Under the pieces are notes generated by a model. It was not told where the DNA came from. It worked only from the letters and a program-made list of their open reading frames with translations, and searched no databases. Positions 25,894 to 37,041 of a stretch of 64,000 nt of DNA are shown in pieces; within the stretch, counting starts at the first letter, position 1; each line of letters begins with the position of its first letter. Origin of the DNA: Chamaesiphon minutus PCC 6605. GTDB taxonomy: Bacteria > Cyanobacteriota > Cyanobacteriia > Cyanobacteriales > Chamaesiphonaceae. Both the position numbers and the translations under genes were made by a program. Location of the stretch: positions 5,468,886 to 5,532,885 of the forward strand of contig NC_019697.1 in assembly GCF_000317145.1 (NCBI RefSeq), given 5' to 3'.

Positions 25894-26038
25894 CGCTCGT
25901 TGTTAACTGTCTGATTCAAAATCTAATTATTGACATAATATCTCATTACTTGTCAAAACTGATAGGTATATTTGCTAATTTGTTTTGTCGAGTCTTTATT
26001 ACATAAAAGTTACAAAAATTGAAAGATCCAAGTTAGAG

Positions 26039-27425
26039 TTAAAGCCAGTTACCAACCAAGACAAACGACGCCCAGTAATACGGATGCGGATATTGCTGGC
26101 GAGTCTTTCGTTGAGCCAGTTGCAACGCTTCGGCTTTACTCACTCCATTCGATTGAGTCAGACTACTATAAAAGTTTTGCATCAACTTCGCCGTAGATCG
26201 ATCGTCAACCGACCACATCGAAGCCAAAGTACTCGCCGCACCGCTGCGAATCGCGGTACCTGCCATGGAGCTTTGCTGAGGTAAAATCTCGACCGACTAA
26301 TTCAGTCGATTTGGGAAATAGTGACTTAATCGCCCTGACTTCAGCCGCAGCATGGGTTAATGGTTCGTAAATCTCGCCGCGTTTGCCATTTGTCGCGCTA
26401 GCAGCATTACCAGTCAAACCGCCAATCAAAATGCCAGAATCTTTGCGCGTAGGCTGCTTGGCACCTAATATTTGCAGTCCTGGGCTAACTGAGACTGGAT
26501 AACGATCGATTAAAAATTCTTGACGCGATCGATCGGATAATGCCGCTACGGGGATATTTTGCAGCGCGCCATCCATCACGAATACTAGTTGTTTGGTGGC
26601 GGGAGTGAGATCCGGTTGGGCGGGACGAATTAACCAATCGTAAAGTTGGGCAGCAGCAACATCGTTCCAACCATATTGAGGTTGATTTAAATTCTGCTGA
26701 AAACTGGCGATCGTTTTTTCCAATTCGCTCCGCGAGACACGGACGATAAATCGTTGAAATTTATGATTAGGCAACCGTAGGATTACTTCTAATCGATCGG
26801 CCAAAATTACGGGATAAAGTACCACCGCACCAGCATCTTCAGCAAATCGCTCTACAGGTTTATATTCACTGAGTTGACACTGTAAAAAGTTTTCTAACTC
26901 TACTAGTTTGAGAGCATTGACTCGGTCGATAATTTTGCTCAAATCTGGTTTTTGTTGGCGCAGACTCAGATCGATCGCTTCGCGATACAATGGCTCGACA
27001 TTATCCCGCAGTGAGAATTGAGCATCGGGATTGACAATTTGCAGATTGCGACGGGTTGTAGTGAGTGCCACAATCGCTCGATCGTATGCGGCTTGGGATG
27101 CGCTAAAATCTGGCTGACTTTGATGCTGCAAGATTCGAGCAAATTGCCATTCCCACTGATATTGGCGATCGGTTCCTGGTGTGGTGGCGAGGGAAATTGC
27201 CCGTCGGGTAAATTCTCTAGCTGGCAACCACTGTTGCTGTTGCTCGTAGAGCCAGCCTAGCGTCCCTGTAGCATCGGTTAAAGTTGATTTTCGATCTGGG
27301 TGTCGCGATCGATCGATTACGTCGGTTAGCAGTGATTTAGCAGCAGTCCATTGAGGTAGATTGGTGAGCACTAGACTCCGCGCTAGATTAATCCGGTGGT
27401 TCGCGCCTAGGGATAATACCCCCAC
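26039..27425 (-). pseudogene. CHAT-domain protein, internally deleted and frameshifted
   Basis: An N-terminal frame (27425-26205) holds residual TPR sequence and the front of a CHAT protease domain (QLVFVMDGALQNIPVAAL, ILIGGLTG, AAAEVRAIKSLFP, TELVGRDFT). The C-terminal CHAT end (AIRSGAASTLASMWSVDD ... PYYWASFVLVGNW) continues in another frame at 26266-26039. The about 100 residues expected between them, including the HxATHG histidine and the SACxT cysteine, are missing. The protease is therefore inactive. A possible signal-peptide start (MTKTRTIISFLF) lies upstream of 27425 in a further frame. Confidence 0.8.
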
Positions 27426-27638
27426 CAGAAAACAAAAAAGAGATAATAGTCCGGGTTTTGGTCATCGATCGGATTGCACTGCTGAGTTAATTTTTCCTGA
27501 GAAAGTATATTGTAAACTACAGCAACTACTTGGAGTCTCAAAATATGGATAGAATCTCCGATCGATTGGATAAATGGCAAAAGGAGAATGCAGAAAATGC
27601 TAGCTGTTTTCGATCGATCGTGCCAGATAGGATCGAAT

Positions 27639-30497
27639 CTAGACGTAATTAAAATAGCCTCCAGTCAGACTCAATTCTGATGTATTTTCGACAATGCCAA
27701 TTAATTCTGGTTGACCGAAAAGATTATTGTTAATAGCGGTACCAGTAGGTACTGTACTAAGGGAATAGTCGGTAGCTTTACCTTTAAGTTGAATGACATC
27801 ACTACTAGCATCAAAACCGACGATCGTGGCATAGTCGTTGAGACCGTCATTAGTACTGTTGGCGTCATTATAATAAACTTGCTGGCGATCGCCTAAGATG
27901 AAGCGATTGCTACTGCCTGAATGCACGAGTGTGTCGATTTCACCTTTCCCCGCCGTATCGCTGCAAGGATCGACACCGACGAGCGGATTGCTACTGTTTC
28001 CGCCAAGCAAGAGATCGTTACCACTCGTACCTAAATTAGATCCGACTTTGACTGTCGCTGAGTGAGTGCCAGAGCTGGCGAATGTCATCTCTAAGCGATT
28101 GCCGATGAGATTATAACTATCGGCACCTGTCGCCATGAGGTTAGTATTGGCAGATAAATTGAGATCGAGCGAGATTTTACCTTCGCCATTAAAAGTGTAA
28201 TCGAGATTTTGACCGTCGCCTGCGACTGAGATTAGTTCGGCGCGTTGTGGGAGTGCGACAATGTGGGTGACGTTATCGGCAGCCGTGCCGAGATTAATAG
28301 TATAGTTACCACCAGTTTTGGTTAGAAATACTGAGTCTTTGTCGAAGGCATAATAACTACCAACATTTTTAATTGGCTTGCTAGCTCGAATATCTAAGGA
28401 GAATTTACCGACGCCAGCAGTATTACTATCTGGCATAACTTTTGCGGTAATTGTATCGCCAATCCGCTCGATCTTAATTGCGGATTTTTGAAATGTCCGC
28501 AGCCGATTTTGAGCATCATCGAAGGTCACAAATTCGGTACCGTCGGCGGCAGCTTTGGCGATAAAATTATCATAAATTGCTGGATCGTAAGCAGGATCGG
28601 CTCCAGTCGCGCCGTATTCATGCCAAGCAAACTCAATTATCGGTTTGTGTGCGGAGCTTTTTAACCGATCGTATTCTCGATTCCAGAGTGCGGCAGTTTG
28701 AGTATTAGTTAAATTGAGATAGCCGATCGCATTATAATCGAAGGAAATATTCGGCGCGAAATAAACAGCTTGAGCTGTCGGATCGAGAAATCCAAATGCG
28801 TTATTATAAGCGGTGCCAACCCCGGTATAGTATTGGAAATAATTGTCGAGTTGTTTGTTTAGTGCTAGACTATCGGGGTTGCCTGGGGTGGCCGCGCCAG
28901 TGACGGGGATACCTAATTGTTGGGCGATAATATTTTTAGATTGGTTAAATTCAAATTCAATCTGGCTGGGAGTTAGATTGCTGGGATCGTTGGGATGGGT
29001 ATATGAATGAGTCCCAATTTCATTTCCTAATGCCAACCAGCGTTGATAAATTGGTTTCATCACATTCCAATCAGTCGATTCGCCGAGTTCCGGATCGTTA
29101 CCGATGTTGATAAAGTGAGTTCCGACAAATCCATACTTAGTTTTCCAATTTGTCAGTACGTCGGCGAGTTGAGATGTGACTGTTGGTGCTATTGCCGAAA
29201 ACCTGGACAGATCCACATCGTCACGAGAGAGAAATAAACTATTATTCCGAGTTAGATCGAGACTGATGCGCGTTGCATCGCGATCGACGATCGAGCCGAT
29301 TGCTTGCGCGACAATATTACTATCGGAAAAGATCGCTCCATCTGCAAAATGAACGTTTTGACCGCCTGCGATCGTGGCGACGATCGCATTATAATTGGCA
29401 CCATTAACTATCTGCTCGGCGAGGATCGTGCCTGGGGTACCGAACGGACTATAAGCAGCAAAAGCGATACCTTTGTCGTAATTCAGGAGCTGCTCGCCAG
29501 CGGTATATCCAGGCGCAAGGATATTATTATCAACATCCTTGGCGGTAATAACTGCATTGACAATACCACCGCCAGCAGTGCGTTGTACCCCCAGTAAATT
29601 TTTCATCCGACTGTAAGGATCGCCAGCTAGTGCGGCTCCAGTTTCATCATTAGTCATGAATTCACCAGCGGCAATTATCCCGATCCCGTACTTAGCCACT
29701 GCTTGAGTCAGCGAACTTTCGATCGCACTCAGATCGTCATTATTAACATTAGTAAATGAGGGGAAAACTAGCGCATCGTAATTTACTAACTTACTCAAAT
29801 CTTTGAGATCGCTTTCGGTAAGTAAATCGAATGGTACCCCAGCAGCGATCGCTTGACTTTGAGCGGCAGCGAATAACTGACTGTAAGCTTTTTGGTCAAA
29901 AAAGTTATTTGCAGAAGTCTGCGAATACACGATTGCGATCCGGCGATTGGGATTCGTTCGTACTGGCAAATCTGTATTGCTAATCGTCAAACTATTACTT
30001 GCATAATCGCCCGGTAAAAAAACGCTATCGTTAACATCGATATAGGCATCAATTTCCGCCCGGTCGACCATCATCAGTGCTGTCGGAATGGCAATTTCGA
30101 TCGTCTTCCCATCTTGAGAGCGGGCAAAATCTAAGCGGGCGATCGGATTTTGGCCTGCGGCACCATTATATAAATAAGGCGTACCATCGGTATCAAGATT
30201 GACACTATATTCCGCCCCAACCGTCAAGCCAAAAACTTGGTAGCCAGTCGCTTTATTTCGATCGGTATTCAACCAAATCGTAGTATTCGCCCCGATCTGT
30301 TCGCTAGTGGAATCGATTGCCAATACATAACTATCGGCGGTCTTTTTACCATAGACGCGATAACCTGCTACTTGCAAAATGGGTAAAGCATCCAATCGAT
30401 CGAGCGGTTTCCAATCTGTGAGATTGCCGTCTAGGGCAATATTTCCATAGGTATTTTTGGGTAAAAAGTTGGAACTCGGATCGAGCGATTCTGGCAT
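27639..30497 (-). CDS. Secreted polysaccharide deacetylase-like protein with RTX-type C-terminus
   Basis: This 952-residue protein has no signal peptide. Residues 1-190 resemble a DOMON-like or CBM9-like beta domain (LDGNLTDW). Residues 190-420 form a domain with RIAIVYSQ and an amidotransferase-like fold. Residues 450-690 have a NodB-like deacetylase pattern (NEIGTHSYTHPND, then TGAATPGN). The C-terminal 150 residues carry GTSGNDLLLGGN and DTLVHSGSSNRFILGD, as in calcium-binding RTX-like export domains, so type I secretion is likely. Substrate and activity are inferred only. The acidic strand normally seen before the NodB site is hard to place. Confidence 0.75.
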   Translation of the reverse strand: MPESLDPSSNFLPKNTYGNIALDGNLTDWKPLDRLDALPILQVAGYRVYGKKTADSYVLAIDSTSEQIGANTTIWLNTDRNKATGYQVFGLTVGAEYSVNLDTDGTPYLYNGAAGQNPIARLDFARSQDGKTIEIAIPTALMMVDRAEIDAYIDVNDSVFLPGDYASNSLTISNTDLPVRTNPNRRIAIVYSQTSANNFFDQKAYSQLFAAAQSQAIAAGVPFDLLTESDLKDLSKLVNYDALVFPSFTNVNNDDLSAIESSLTQAVAKYGIGIIAAGEFMTNDETGAALAGDPYSRMKNLLGVQRTAGGGIVNAVITAKDVDNNILAPGYTAGEQLLNYDKGIAFAAYSPFGTPGTILAEQIVNGANYNAIVATIAGGQNVHFADGAIFSDSNIVAQAIGSIVDRDATRISLDLTRNNSLFLSRDDVDLSRFSAIAPTVTSQLADVLTNWKTKYGFVGTHFINIGNDPELGESTDWNVMKPIYQRWLALGNEIGTHSYTHPNDPSNLTPSQIEFEFNQSKNIIAQQLGIPVTGAATPGNPDSLALNKQLDNYFQYYTGVGTAYNNAFGFLDPTAQAVYFAPNISFDYNAIGYLNLTNTQTAALWNREYDRLKSSAHKPIIEFAWHEYGATGADPAYDPAIYDNFIAKAAADGTEFVTFDDAQNRLRTFQKSAIKIERIGDTITAKVMPDSNTAGVGKFSLDIRASKPIKNVGSYYAFDKDSVFLTKTGGNYTINLGTAADNVTHIVALPQRAELISVAGDGQNLDYTFNGEGKISLDLNLSANTNLMATGADSYNLIGNRLEMTFASSGTHSATVKVGSNLGTSGNDLLLGGNSSNPLVGVDPCSDTAGKGEIDTLVHSGSSNRFILGDRQQVYYNDANSTNDGLNDYATIVGFDASSDVIQLKGKATDYSLSTVPTGTAINNNLFGQPELIGIVENTSELSLTGGYFNYV

Positions 30498-30963
30498 GAT
30501 AGCAAGCTGGAAAAATCTTCGCGAGTATTTTGGACATTCTCAAGAGCGATTGGATACTCTAATATACGTATAAATACTGACACTTGGATTAGACCATAAT
30601 CTCTCGCTGCCTGTCTGCGATCGATATCACTCTGCACTATGTGCGATCGCGGCGATCTCGATCTATATTTTGTCGTAGTGTGAGTTTATAGACATATAGA
30701 TCTAATTTCGATCGTCAGGAATTAGGATAAGTAAAGTCGAATATTGACACTGATACCCCTTGTTGCCCTTACCCCGCTAGATCCTGGGCTTTTGCCCTCT
30801 CTGTCTGTTGTCTGGCTGCCACGATCGAATCGAGCCTCGACCGCACGCAATTATGGTAAAATGATAATCATTCCCATCTCACCAGCGATCGTCAAAAGTT
30901 TAAAATCTCGTTGTCAATTGCCAAAGTAACTAGCCATCTCTAACCTACTGCGAAAGAAAACTG
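30498..30963. other. Intergenic region with divergent promoters
   Basis: This 466-bp space separates the divergent deacetylase-like gene and the COG0523 gene. It holds a Zur-like palindrome at 30860-30872 and several CGATCG sites. No gene is apparent. Confidence 0.6.
30860..30872. promoter_or_regulatory. Zur/Fur-type operator before the COG0523 gene
   Basis: The perfect palindrome AATGATAATCATT (6-1-6) lies 92 bp before the COG0523 start codon. It matches the core TGATAATNATT of bacterial Zur boxes. COG0523 metallochaperones are frequent Zur targets, so repression by zinc is a reasonable inference. Confidence 0.65.
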
Positions 30964-31962
30964 ATGAATACTCTGGAAAACCTACCGACATCGACCGTAC
31001 CAGTTACCGTTTTGACGGGATATTTAGGCGCGGGAAAAACTACATTGCTGAACCATATTTTGACATACGAGCATGGTAAGAAAGTAGCTGTAATTGTTAA
31101 TGAATTTGGTGAAGTAGGCATTGACAATCAACTGGTTGTCAGTACCGACGAAGAAATTTTTGAGATGAATAATGGCTGTATTTGTTGTACGGTACGGGGC
31201 GATTTGGTCAGAATTATTGGGAACTTGATGCGCCGTCGTGATAAGTTCGACCATTTAGTCATTGAAACAACTGGGTTGGCCGATCCTGCACCAGTAATCC
31301 AAACCTTTTTTGTCGATGAAGACGTGCAACTAGAAACGCGCCTAGATGCTGTAGTAACCGTGGTAGATGCCAAACATATCCACCTGCATTGGGATGCAGA
31401 TGAAGCTCAAGAACAGATTGCTTTTGCCGATCGAATTTTAATCAATAAAACCGATCTAGTTACGCCAGCAGAATTAGACGAGCTAGAGAGAAAAATTCGG
31501 AACATGAATGCGATCGCCAAAATTTATCGCACTCAAAATGCCATCGTCGATATGGATACGATTTTGGGAGTTGGCGGTTTCGATCTCAACAATGCGTTAA
31601 CGATCGATCCAGATTTCTTGGGCGAAGAAGCGCACCAGCACGATGAATCGGTAGGATCGATCGCACTAGTAGCACCAGGCGCGATGAATATTCAAAAAAT
31701 TGAAGCTTGGCTCGGAGAATTACTGCCAACCCAGGGTCAGAATATCTTTCGGATGAAAGGGATTTTAAATATCCAGGGACAAGATCGGCGGTTTGTATTG
31801 CAAGGCGTACATATGTTGATGGACGCGCAACCAGATCGGGCATGGCGGGCGGATGAGGAGCGCAAGAATGAATTAGTATTCATCGGACGCGATCTCGATG
31901 AAGCCAAGTTGCGTAAAGATTTCAATAAATGTTTAGTTGCTTCAGGGAAGGGATTTGGTTAG
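30964..31962 (+). CDS. COG0523 (CobW/ZNG1-type) GTPase metallochaperone
   Basis: A 332-residue GTPase with P-loop [12 protein letters not shown], the metal-binding GCICCTVR (CxCC motif), ETTGLADP as switch/Walker B, and base-specificity NKTD. A C-terminal CobW_C domain starts near 225 ([16 protein letters not shown]). The HQHDE cluster at the junction may add metal ligands. It likely transfers zinc to client enzymes under zinc limitation, fitting the Zur-like site upstream. The next gene begins right after its stop codon, so the two form an operon. Confidence 0.9.
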   Translation: MNTLENLPTSTVPVTVLTGYLGAGKTTLLNHILTYEHGKKVAVIVNEFGEVGIDNQLVVSTDEEIFEMNNGCICCTVRGDLVRIIGNLMRRRDKFDHLVIETTGLADPAPVIQTFFVDEDVQLETRLDAVVTVVDAKHIHLHWDADEAQEQIAFADRILINKTDLVTPAELDELERKIRNMNAIAKIYRTQNAIVDMDTILGVGGFDLNNALTIDPDFLGEEAHQHDESVGSIALVAPGAMNIQKIEAWLGELLPTQGQNIFRMKGILNIQGQDRRFVLQGVHMLMDAQPDRAWRADEERKNELVFIGRDLDEAKLRKDFNKCLVASGKGFG

Positions 31963-32982
31963 ATGGCAAAGTCAAAATCCAGTCAACGCAAACTGAAACT
32001 AGTATGGCAAGCACAACTTGCCGAATATATTACCTCGATCGCCTGTGCTAGTGACGGTACTGTGGTTGCTAGCAGCGCGGCGGGGGAAGTTGCCTACTGG
32101 GAAAACCAGCAACTCACCATGCTGTTAGCTGCCAATGGAGCGAGTGTAGATAGCCTGTCTTTCGACGCGAGCAGTCGATATTTGGCAGCAGGCGGACAGA
32201 TGGGCGATGTGCGGGTGTGGGATTGTGGCCATGGTAGTCCCAAACTATTGCTGTCACTAGCTCACAAATCGATTTGGGTAGATGCGATTGCTTGGCATCC
32301 AAGCGAACCTTATTTAGCATTTGCGGCTGGTAGATTCGTTCAAATCTGGAACATAGCCAATCGAGAATTAATTACAACTTTAGATTTCGATCTTTCCACT
32401 GTCTTCGATCTTGCTTGGCATCCCGCCGGGACTCATTTGGCTGTAGCTGGCAACTTAGGAGCGCGAATTTGGCACAGTCGCGATTGGGATGAAGAACCAG
32501 AATACTTGCCCGCAAACAATGCGATTAAGCATCTAAACTGGTCGCTTGGGGGCGACTTTCTGGCTGGGGCGACACTGGATCGTTGTTTGGTAATTGCTTC
32601 GAGCGATGACTTCTCATCTACTTGGACGATGAGAGGTTTTCCCACTCGGATTCAACAATTAGCTTGGATCGATAAATCTCGATCGACAGTAGCGGCAATT
32701 AGTGCCGAGATGTTGGTCTTGTGCTCGTATGCAGATGGCACTTGGCAAGCTACGCCCCTAGAGTTTCATCGAGACTTTATTACCACAATGTCCATTCATC
32801 CCACATATCCCTTAATTGCAACTGCAAGTGTAGATGGAGAGATTGCAATTTGGGAACCAGACTTGGGCGCGATTGGCTCTTTTAACGATAACAACGTGGA
32901 GTTTACTCAAATTAATTGGCATTCAAACGATCGGATGTTGATAACAGGTAGTAATCGAGGAGAAGTTAAGATTTGGAGATAA
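31963..32982 (+). CDS. WD40-repeat protein, co-operonic with COG0523 GTPase
   Basis: A 339-residue protein made of about seven WD40 units, with motifs such as GDVRVWDCG, AWHPSEPYLA, ARIWHSRDW, GEIAIWEPD and GEVKIWR at the end. It is a single cytosolic propeller with no extra domain. It starts at the base following the COG0523 stop codon. This tight coupling suggests it scaffolds or regulates the metallochaperone or its client; that is inference. Confidence 0.88.
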   Translation: MAKSKSSQRKLKLVWQAQLAEYITSIACASDGTVVASSAAGEVAYWENQQLTMLLAANGASVDSLSFDASSRYLAAGGQMGDVRVWDCGHGSPKLLLSLAHKSIWVDAIAWHPSEPYLAFAAGRFVQIWNIANRELITTLDFDLSTVFDLAWHPAGTHLAVAGNLGARIWHSRDWDEEPEYLPANNAIKHLNWSLGGDFLAGATLDRCLVIASSDDFSSTWTMRGFPTRIQQLAWIDKSRSTVAAISAEMLVLCSYADGTWQATPLEFHRDFITTMSIHPTYPLIATASVDGEIAIWEPDLGAIGSFNDNNVEFTQINWHSNDRMLITGSNRGEVKIWR

Positions 32983-33334
32983 AACTTCTAATATGTCGCT
33001 CGTTTGTGGATTGTTGGTGGGGACGGGCAGGTTTTATTTAAGTTTAATTACACGATTGAATTTAATAGCATAAACCTACCATTTAGATCTGGCTGAAATC
33101 GAGCGATTATTCGCGAATAAAATTACTAATCGATCGTCGGGGCGGGGTTATGCAAACAAATATTGTCGGGAGATCGATACCTAACTAAAAACCCGCCCTC
33201 CCCAGCAGATTGCATCGATTTTACAGCGATCGAATTTGGAATTTATCGATCTCGTCTTATAATCGACAGATCTAGATCGTGAAGATGTGTTAAAACAGAA
33301 GTTTGCCCCATTGCAAACTACCAGCTCGATTCTT
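32983..33334. other. Intergenic region before uvrA
   Basis: I see no gene or clear operator in these 352 bp. They are AT-rich with scattered CGATCG sites. The uvrA promoter should lie here. Confidence 0.5.
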
Positions 33335-36187
33335 ATGTCTTCAACCGACCGAGACACTATTCGCATCCGTGGTGCCAAACAACACAACCTCAAGAATATT
33401 AGTTTAGAGCTACCGCGCGATCGCTTAATCGTGTTTACAGGTGTCTCTGGTTCGGGTAAATCGTCCTTAGCATTCGATACCATCTTTGCCGAGGGACAGC
33501 GGCGATATGTAGAGTCGCTGAGTGCTTATGCGCGGCAATTTTTGGGACAATTGGATAAACCGGATGTCGATGCGATCGAGGGTTTGAGTCCGGCAATCTC
33601 GATCGATCAAAAGTCTACTTCTAATAATCCTCGATCGACTGTCGGCACGGTCACCGAAATTTACGATTATTTTCGGTTATTATACGGTCGCGCGGGTACG
33701 CCCCATTGTCCGCAGTGCGATCGATCGATTGCCCCGCAAACCATTGATGAAATGAGCGACAGAATTCGCGCGCTCCCCGAACGAACTAAGTTCCAGATCT
33801 TAGCTCCGATCGTCCGAGGTAAGAAAGGGACGCATCAGAAAGTAATATCTAGTCTGGCATCTGAAGGCTTCGTGCGGGTGCGGGTAAATGGCGAGATTCG
33901 CGAATTAGCCGATCGCATTGTCTTAGATAAAAATCAACATCATACAATCGAAATTGTGGTCGATCGATTGGTGAATAAAGAAGGTATCGAATCGCGACTG
34001 TCGGATTCTTTAACTACTTGTTTGCGGCATGGGGAAGGGATTGCCGTTATTTCAATTATTACCGACGAAGGTGCAGAAACAAATCCAGATTTACCGACAG
34101 AATTAGTCTTTTCTGAGAAATTTGCGTGCCCCGAACATGGCGCGGTAATGGAAGAATTATCGCCGCGATTGTTCTCATTTAACTCTCCATACGGGGCTTG
34201 TCCGGCTTGTCACGGCATCGGTAGCTCGCGCACCTTCGATCCAGACCTAATTATTCCCGATCCGTCAGCGGCTATTTATCACGCGATCGCGCCTTGGTCC
34301 GACAAGGATAATTCTTATTATTTATCTCTATTATATAGTTTGGGTCAAGCCGCCGGATTTGCCCTCGATACTCCCTGGCAAAAACTCACTCCCGAACAAC
34401 GATCGTTAATTTTAGAGGGTCGGGACGAGCCGATTTGGATGGAAGATATCGGCGAAAATCGTCGCTTTCGGGGAGTGATTAAAATTCTCGATAGGCAATA
34501 CAATGATGCCTCAGAATTGCAAAAGCAAAAGCTCGAACAATACCTCACAGATCGACCGTGCGAAGCATGTGGAGGCAAAAGATTAAAAGCCGAAGCTCAA
34601 TCGGTAAAATTAGGTCAATATGGTATCCTCGATTTTACTAGTGCCGCGATCGATGAATGTTTGGACAGACTCGATCGGCTAGTATTGACCGAAAAACAAC
34701 TCAAAATCGGCGAATTAGTCCTCAAAGAAATTACCGCCAGACTGCAATTTTTGCTTAACGTTGGCTTAGATTATCTCACACTCGATCGCGCCGCGATGAC
34801 CCTCTCTGGTGGCGAAGCGCAGCGAATTCGCCTCGCAACTCAAATCGGCTCCGGTTTGACAGGCGTCTTATACGTTCTCGACGAACCGAGTATCGGTTTG
34901 CACCAACGCGATAACGGACGACTCTTAAACACCCTGACTAAATTGCGCGACTTAGGTAATACCCTCATCGTCGTCGAACACGACGAAGATACCATTCGCG
35001 CCGCCGATCATTTGGTCGATATCGGTCCTGGTGCGGGCGTACATGGTGGTAGTATCGTCGTTGAGGGAGATTTGAAGGCACTGCTCGAATCCGAAGACTC
35101 GATCACAGGAGCCTATTTATCTGGACGCATAGGCATCGAGACTCCAGCACAACGACGGGAAGGCAACGGACGCAGTTTAATTCTCAAAAATGCCAACCGG
35201 AACAACCTCAAACATCTCGATGTCGATTTTCCGCTCGGTAAACTCGTCTCAATTACAGGCGTATCCGGCTCGGGCAAATCTACCCTCGTCAACGAACTCC
35301 TCCACCCCGCACTACAGCACCATCTCACCAAACGGGTACCCTTTCCCAAAGATGTCGATGAGTTGCAAGGTATTAGCGCGATCGATAAGGTTATTATCAT
35401 CGATCAATCCCCGATCGGACGCACTCCGCGATCGAATCCCGTCACCTATACAGGCGTATTCGACACCATCCGCGAAGTCTTCACCCAAACCATCGAAGCC
35501 AAAACGCGCGGTTATAAAGCGGGACAGTTTTCCTTCAACGTCAAAGGCGGACGCTGTGAAGCCTGTAGCGGACAAGGGGTAAACATCATCGAAATGAATT
35601 TCCTCCCCGATGTCTACGTGCAATGCGACGTCTGCAAAGGCGAACGCTACAACCGCGAAACCCTCCAAGTTAAATATAAAGGTAAATCGATCGCCGATGT
35701 CCTGAATATGACCGTCGAAGAAGGCTTAGGCTTCTTTGAGAATATCCCCCGCGCCGCTACCCGCCTCCAAACCCTCGTCGATGTCGGCTTAGGCTACGTC
35801 AAACTCGGACAAACCGCCCCCACCCTCTCTGGCGGCGAAGCCCAACGCGTCAAACTCGCCACCGAACTTTCCAAACGCGCCACGGGTAAAACCTTATATT
35901 TAATCGACGAACCCACCACCGGACTCTCATTCTACGACGTCCACAAGCTCCTAGACGTGCTGCAAAGACTAGTAGACAAGGGTAATTCCATTATTGTCAT
36001 CGAACACAACCTCGACGTGATTCGCTGCTCCGACTGGACGATCGATCTGGGGCCAGAAGGTGGTAATAAAGGAGGAGAATTAGTCGCAGTGGGAACACCG
36101 GAACAGGTGGCGAAAAATCCTAAGTCGCATACTGGGAAATATCTCAAGCAAGTGTTAAAACAACATTCAGCAACGGTGAAAGCTTAG
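33335..36187 (+). CDS. uvrA: Excinuclease ABC subunit A
   Basis: A 950-residue nucleotide-excision-repair ATPase that dimerises and loads UvrB on damaged DNA. Two ABC modules are visible: Walker [10 protein letters not shown] in each half, signatures [12 protein letters not shown] and [12 protein letters not shown], and Walker [11 protein letters not shown] and [10 protein letters not shown]. Zinc fingers CPEH...CPACHG, CEACGG and CEACSG...CDVCKG are intact. I chose ATG 33335 (MSSTDRD); an in-frame TTG at 33287 would add 16 non-conserved residues. The gene is alone. Confidence 0.97.
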   Translation: MSSTDRDTIRIRGAKQHNLKNISLELPRDRLIVFTGVSGSGKSSLAFDTIFAEGQRRYVESLSAYARQFLGQLDKPDVDAIEGLSPAISIDQKSTSNNPRSTVGTVTEIYDYFRLLYGRAGTPHCPQCDRSIAPQTIDEMSDRIRALPERTKFQILAPIVRGKKGTHQKVISSLASEGFVRVRVNGEIRELADRIVLDKNQHHTIEIVVDRLVNKEGIESRLSDSLTTCLRHGEGIAVISIITDEGAETNPDLPTELVFSEKFACPEHGAVMEELSPRLFSFNSPYGACPACHGIGSSRTFDPDLIIPDPSAAIYHAIAPWSDKDNSYYLSLLYSLGQAAGFALDTPWQKLTPEQRSLILEGRDEPIWMEDIGENRRFRGVIKILDRQYNDASELQKQKLEQYLTDRPCEACGGKRLKAEAQSVKLGQYGILDFTSAAIDECLDRLDRLVLTEKQLKIGELVLKEITARLQFLLNVGLDYLTLDRAAMTLSGGEAQRIRLATQIGSGLTGVLYVLDEPSIGLHQRDNGRLLNTLTKLRDLGNTLIVVEHDEDTIRAADHLVDIGPGAGVHGGSIVVEGDLKALLESEDSITGAYLSGRIGIETPAQRREGNGRSLILKNANRNNLKHLDVDFPLGKLVSITGVSGSGKSTLVNELLHPALQHHLTKRVPFPKDVDELQGISAIDKVIIIDQSPIGRTPRSNPVTYTGVFDTIREVFTQTIEAKTRGYKAGQFSFNVKGGRCEACSGQGVNIIEMNFLPDVYVQCDVCKGERYNRETLQVKYKGKSIADVLNMTVEEGLGFFENIPRAATRLQTLVDVGLGYVKLGQTAPTLSGGEAQRVKLATELSKRATGKTLYLIDEPTTGLSFYDVHKLLDVLQRLVDKGNSIIVIEHNLDVIRCSDWTIDLGPEGGNKGGELVAVGTPEQVAKNPKSHTGKYLKQVLKQHSATVKA

Positions 36188-36264
36188 AGTGGATGTCGAT
36201 CGACGGAATCGATCGAGGATCGGATTAATTTCATGTATGATGGAATGAGAATGACTGAGTACGC

Positions 36265-36603
36265 ATGGCAAAACTGAGCTTAAAAACAGCCCAAACAATT
36301 TGGGATTTACAACATCAGCTTTTATAAATTATCGATACAGCACGAACTATCGAACTGTCACTGTTTGAAGCTTTTGGAGAAACCGAGCGAACAATCCCAT
36401 ACTTAGATGAACTCCAAAGCATTGCTCAACAAGCAACGGAAAGGTTTTCTCGATTTTCTACACTGCAAATTAGAGTCGCAAATACTCAACCACCTATTCC
36501 AACGGATCTCCTAGAAATAGTAGCTAGAGCGATTGAAAGTACTCAGCAAAAAATTCCCGCTTTAAAACGTAGTAACCAAGAAACTATTCAGGAGTTTGAC
36601 TGA
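36265..36603 (+). pseudogene. Small hypothetical gene with an in-frame TAA
   Basis: A 112-codon frame begins at ATG 36265 and ends at TGA 36601, but codon 21 (36325-36327) is TAA. Both sides read as plausible protein: LKTAQTIWDLQHQLL before, and a helical segment LFEAFGETERTIPYLDEL after. No alternative start follows the stop codon. It is either a freshly broken gene or a sequence error. It lies 2 bp before the next small gene, so the two formed a pair. The family is unknown. Confidence 0.55.
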
Positions 36604-36605
36604 TC

Positions 36606-36785
36606 ATGAAAAAACAACCGATAATGCCAGATCCATCAGTAGATCGCCGACTGCTCGATAACATGCGTCAAGCTCGACTCAGTTTTGAAGAAGTCGATCT
36701 ACAAGTAGAAGAATTAATAGCTAAATTTGATGAACTGATTCGTCAACAAAAGTTACAACGCATTAAGCAGAAGCAAAAAAACTAG
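36606..36785 (+). CDS. Small 59-residue helical protein
   Basis: The frame ATG 36606 to TAG 36783 encodes 59 residues, MKKQPIMPDPSVDRRLLDNM and onwards. The product is charged and predicted helical, ending in a lysine/glutamine-rich tail. It starts 2 bp after the stop codon of the broken small gene, so the pair was probably translated together. A toxin-antitoxin-like arrangement is conceivable, but no known family is recognised. Confidence 0.55.
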   Translation: MKKQPIMPDPSVDRRLLDNMRQARLSFEEVDLQVEELIAKFDELIRQQKLQRIKQKQKN

Positions 36786-37041
36786 CTAATCGATCGAGTA
36801 CTAAGCATATTGACTGACAATACTCGATCGACCTATCTAAAAGACAGATTATTTAGTTAATAAGATCGATTCGAGCGAATTCATCAGGCGATTCCGCAAA
36901 GCGGACACTACACGAACGAGAAGATTAAATATAATTCAAGTTTATCAGCCTCGCATATTTATCACCTAAAATCTAAATATTGGGAACTTTTGTAAACTTA
37001 TTCACTTCAATGCGTGAGTCTAACCCCTATCTGCTAATTTT

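Noticed and set aside
35312-35668. 118-residue minus-strand frame inside uvrA
   Set aside because: It is an antisense shadow of a highly conserved gene.
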